A DNA stretch of 64,000 bases from an uncultured Ruminococcus sp. (lineage in GTDB: Bacteria > Bacillota > Clostridia > Oscillospirales > Ruminococcaceae): positions 43,515-107,514 of the forward strand of contig CAKSJP010000005.1 in the NCBI GenBank assembly GCA_934463425.1, in the 5' to 3' direction. The notes below the pieces were generated by a model, which was not told the DNA's origin, did no database searches, and saw nothing but the letters and a program-made list of their open reading frames with translations. Shown here in pieces: positions 61,763 through 64,000 of the stretch (position 1 is the stretch's first letter; each line of letters starts with the position of its first letter). A program made the translations under genes and the position numbers.

Positions 61763-62077
61763 TTATTTCATAAGCTTTTGCAGAGTTGCTACCAGCTCGT
61801 CGATCACCTCATCTTTTCCGGCGCGGATATCATTTGCGACACAGGTACGAATGTGGTTTGCCAGAAGCTCTTTGTTAAATGCATTCAGTGCAGCATTGAC
61901 AGCTGCTACCTGTACCAGAATATCCGGGCAGTAGGCATTTTTTTCTACCATGCCGCGAATACCTCGGATTTGTCCTTCGATGCGATTCAGACGGTGGATC
62001 AGTTTGGTGTACTCCTCCTGGGATCGTTCCTTTGTCTTATGACAGCAGGGACATTCTTGTTTTTTTTCATTTTCCAT
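61763..62077 (-). CDS. csoR: Copper-sensing repressor
   Basis: A 104-residue CsoR/RcnR-family repressor, all helical, with the Cu(I) ligands Cys50, His75 and Cys79 (NAYCPDI, NHIRTC) and the [17 protein letters not shown] helix. A Cys-rich N-terminus (ECPCCH) is extra. ATG 62077 follows AAAGGAAA; the longer frame to 62206 reads through its own promoter. It releases DNA when bound to copper, allowing copA expression. Confidence 0.95.
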   Translation of the reverse strand: MENEKKQECPCCHKTKERSQEEYTKLIHRLNRIEGQIRGIRGMVEKNAYCPDILVQVAAVNAALNAFNKELLANHIRTCVANDIRAGKDEVIDELVATLQKLMK

Positions 62078-62125
62078 ATTCTGATTTCCTTTCTGTTCTT
62101 GCTTTGTGAAAAGGGTGCTGTGCAA

Positions 62126-62170
62126 ATACCCTACATGGGTATTATATACCCCTAAGGGGTATGTTGTCAA
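62126..62170 (-). promoter_or_regulatory. csoR-copA promoter with two CsoR operators
   Basis: Minus strand: TTGACA (62170-62165), 18-base spacer, TATAAT (62146-62141). ATACCCC-N3-GGGGTAT (62146-62162) fills the spacer and ATACCC-N5-GGGTAT (62126-62142) covers the start site. Both match the G/C-rich inverted repeats bound by CsoR. Confidence 0.85.
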
Positions 62171-62173
62171 GTG

Positions 62174-62256
62174 AAAAAAGCGGAAGAACATAAGTTGACT
62201 CTGCACAAAGCCTGTCTACTGGCTTTGCACGCGATCTGTCTGTAAATGTTCTTCCG
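62174..62256 (-). terminator. dus terminator carrying repeat copy 8
   Basis: Outer stem CGGAAGAACAT (62181-62191) / ATGTTCTTCCG (62246-62256), with six T residues after it on the minus strand. The centre holds a copy of the repeat (TGCACAAAGCC ... GGCTTTGCAC, 62202-62230). Confidence 0.8.
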
Positions 62257-62285
62257 CAAGTTTCCATATTGTTTAAGCGATAGGA

Positions 62286-63290
62286 TTATTCCATGTGCTC
62301 TTTTTGCAAGGCGAGAAAATCTGCTGCCATTTGCTGTGCTTCTGCATAGGATGCCAGATGATAGCATCTGGCACGGAACTGCGCCGCGCCGTACAGTCCG
62401 GTCATATACCAGGCGGCGTGCTTTCGTGCGTCTCGAATGGCAATTTCCGGCGGTTTTTCCGGGTTGCACTCCAAAATGAGCCGGATGTGGCGAAGCATGG
62501 TTTCCATGCGTTCTTCCAGCGTAGGCAGAATTATCGATTCGCCCGCCATCGCCGCTTCAATTTCCCGAAAGAGGAAAGGGTTGCCGTATGTGCCGCGTCC
62601 CACCATGACCAGGTCACAGCACGTTTGTTCATACATGGCGAGACAATCCGCAGCAGTCTGCACATCGCCATTGCCGATCACCGGGATAGAAACCGCCTGC
62701 TTCACTGCCCGAATGGTATTCCAGTCGGCTTTGCCGCTGTACAGCTGGGACTTTGTTCTGCCGTGTACTGCAATTGCAGCGGCGCCGGCATCTTCCATTG
62801 CCTGCGCAAATGGTACGGCATTGACGCTGGTTTCGTCCCAGCCCAGCCGGAATTTTACTGTGACCGGAACGCTGCTCTCCCGGACAGCCGCCCGGACGAT
62901 TTCCTGCGCCAGAGGAATATTACGCATCAGGGCACTACCTGCACCAGTGGCAACCACTTTGTGCACGGGACAGCCCATATTGATGTCGATCCAGTCAGGA
63001 TTGTACTGCTGCACCAAAGCCGCGGCTTTTCCCACAAAATCCGGTTCACTGCCGAACAGCTGTAATCCCATGGGGCGTTCCGGTTCTGTGATCGTACAGA
63101 GTCCGGCAGAGCCTTTGTCTCCATAGCACAGCCCTTTGACAGAAACCATTTCGCTGACGGTTGCTGCTGCGCCAAAGCTGCGGCAGAGCAGACGATAAGC
63201 ACGGTCTGCAACGCCTGCCATTGGTGCGAGCATGGCAGTGCGGGGAAGGGTGATTTTCCCCAGGGTGAATGCGGTTTGTATTGTCTGCAT
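62286..63290 (-). CDS. dus: tRNA-dihydrouridine synthase
   Basis: A 334-residue FMN enzyme that reduces uridine to dihydrouridine in tRNA. It opens with LGKITLPRTAMLAPMAGVADRAYR, and has the catalytic Cys in DINMGCPVHKV, FRLGWDE, AVHGRTKSQLYSG and GNGDVQTAAD. The DusB-like subfamily is likely. AAGGAG lies before ATG 63290. It is monocistronic with its own promoter and terminator. Confidence 0.95.
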   Translation of the reverse strand: MQTIQTAFTLGKITLPRTAMLAPMAGVADRAYRLLCRSFGAAATVSEMVSVKGLCYGDKGSAGLCTITEPERPMGLQLFGSEPDFVGKAAALVQQYNPDWIDINMGCPVHKVVATGAGSALMRNIPLAQEIVRAAVRESSVPVTVKFRLGWDETSVNAVPFAQAMEDAGAAAIAVHGRTKSQLYSGKADWNTIRAVKQAVSIPVIGNGDVQTAADCLAMYEQTCCDLVMVGRGTYGNPFLFREIEAAMAGESIILPTLEERMETMLRHIRLILECNPEKPPEIAIRDARKHAAWYMTGLYGAAQFRARCYHLASYAEAQQMAADFLALQKEHME

Positions 63291-63319
63291 GAAAGTTCTC
63301 CTTGTGATTTGGTGATTCT

Positions 63320-63348
63320 ATTATAACATAAAGCAGCAGCAATGTAAA
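63320..63348 (-). promoter_or_regulatory. dus promoter
   Basis: Minus strand: TTTACA (63348-63343), 17-base spacer, TATAAT (63325-63320), 30 bases before the start codon. Confidence 0.8.
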
Positions 63349-63513
63349 TAGAACAACGGGCGACAACAGATGGTTTTATACGTAATCTGTCGAAAAATCA
63401 GATGACACATCTTAACATACGGATTTTGTGCAGGGCTGCTGTAATATTTACTGAAGCATGACAATTATGCTAAATGCATGACAAAAATGATATACAAGCT
63501 GTTGGAAAGCTGC

Positions 63514-63519
63514 TATAAT
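63514..63519 (+). promoter_or_regulatory. Extended -10 promoter of the GH30 gene
   Basis: TGCTATAAT (TATAAT at 63514-63519) with a weak -35. Upstream, GCATGACAA occurs twice (63456-63464 and 63477-63485), a possible regulator site. Nothing else is seen in 63349-63565. Confidence 0.55.
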
Positions 63520-63565
63520 CAACACAATAAAACGATTCGGATGCTTTTTGCAGGAGGAAATGTAT

Positions 63566-64000
63566 ATGAATTGGAGAAAAATTGCAGCTGGTTTTACGGC
63601 AGCGCTGTTGTCTGTAACAACAGCATCCATTTTTCCGCCGAAAACGGTTTCTGCCGCTGACGTTTGTGTCATTGATACAGACACAGAACATCAGATGATT
63701 CGGGGATTCGGCGGAATCAATCATCCGGAATGGGCAGGAGATCTGACGCAGGCACAGCGGCAGACGGCATTTGGAAACGGAGAGAATGAACTGGGGCTGA
63801 CGGTACTTCGGGTGTTTGTGAATCCGGACAGCAGCCAGTGGAACAGGGCACTCCCCACTGCGCAGTTTGCGACACAAATGGGTGTCACTGTTTTTGCATC
63901 ACCGTGGGAGCCGCCGGCAAATTTAACGGAATCCGGCGGAAGCAACGGCAAGCTGCATCTGCCAAAATCCAATTATGCTGCCTATGCAAAGCATCTGAAT
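63566..64000 (+). CDS. Secreted GH30 xylanase, 5' part (cut by window edge)
   Basis: The first 145 codons of a secreted GH30 enzyme, probably the glucuronoxylan-cleaving subfamily 8. A signal peptide (1-30, ending VSA) is followed by RGFGGINHPEW, TAFGNGENELGLTVLRVFVNP and FASPWEPPANL, all typical of the GH30 barrel start. The catalytic glutamates lie beyond the window. ATG 63566 is 8 bases after AGGAGG. Any CBM or dockerin at the C-terminus is unseen. Confidence 0.9.
   Translation, partial: MNWRKIAAGFTAALLSVTTASIFPPKTVSAADVCVIDTDTEHQMIRGFGGINHPEWAGDLTQAQRQTAFGNGENELGLTVLRVFVNPDSSQWNRALPTAQFATQMGVTVFASPWEPPANLTESGGSNGKLHLPKSNYAAYAKHLN

Overview
The window comes from a Gram-positive, anaerobic Clostridia genome of the Ruminococcus type (Oscillospiraceae). 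The support is indirect. There is a GH9 cellulase, the start of a GH30 xylanase, and an extracellular protein ending in a type I dockerin, the plug module of cellulosomes. Oxygen-sensitive enzymes are also present (Hcp, an indolepyruvate:ferredoxin oxidoreductase, flavodoxins). Promoters are clear sigma-A type, Shine-Dalgarno sites are AGGAGG-like, and the Tad locus has no secretin. No rRNA, tRNA, CRISPR array, insertion sequence or phage gene was found.

Layout. 84-2792 (minus): metE and a stand-alone Spo0A-type DNA-binding domain. 3398-4375: a G3E/CobW-family GTPase behind a folded leader. 4572-9369: two divergent polar amino acid ABC transporters; the binding protein of the left one is circularly permuted. 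9450-13659 (minus): a large XRE-type regulator and a membrane-anchored GH9 cellulase. 14172-18563: a fucose catabolic operon (fucA, fucU, FGGY kinase, fucI). 19053-20281: a polysaccharide deacetylase coupled to a corrinoid adenosyltransferase. 20423-24806 (minus): a flavin reductase, then iorA-iorB-paaK for aryl-pyruvate oxidation. 25209-26251: DUF3793 and flavodoxin behind paired GTTAG-N6-CTAAC boxes. 26338-29418: a Crp/Fnr regulator divergent from a ferredoxin-hcp operon, with a shared palindrome. 29507-32515 (minus): a fused MacB/FtsX-type ABC transporter.

33071-59068 is the centrepiece: about 26 kb and 17 genes on one strand, with no terminator seen inside. It begins with a BspA-like leucine-rich/dockerin protein. 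A Tad pilus machine follows (tadZ, tadA, tadB, tadC, a 45-residue membrane peptide, flp, TadE-like proteins, a 1391-residue DUF5702 protein, the tadV peptidase). It ends with a full phospho-signalling set: a WG-repeat protein, two FHA readers, a PP2C phosphatase and two transmembrane Ser/Thr kinases. One kinase carries an ABC-type solute-binding domain outside the cell; the other carries about eight PASTA and seven Ig-like domains. The set has writers, an eraser and readers in one operon with the pilus, which suggests that an external ligand or surface contact controls pilus assembly by phosphorylation.

After the operon come copA-csoR (copper efflux with its operator), a tRNA-dihydrouridine synthase, and the 5' part of the GH30 xylanase, cut by the window edge.

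A short palindromic repeat with a core like GCACAAAGC/GCTTTGTGC recurs about eight times between genes. Four copies begin 6-13 bases after a strong -10 box, so they would be the first bases of the mRNA; others sit inside terminator hairpins.
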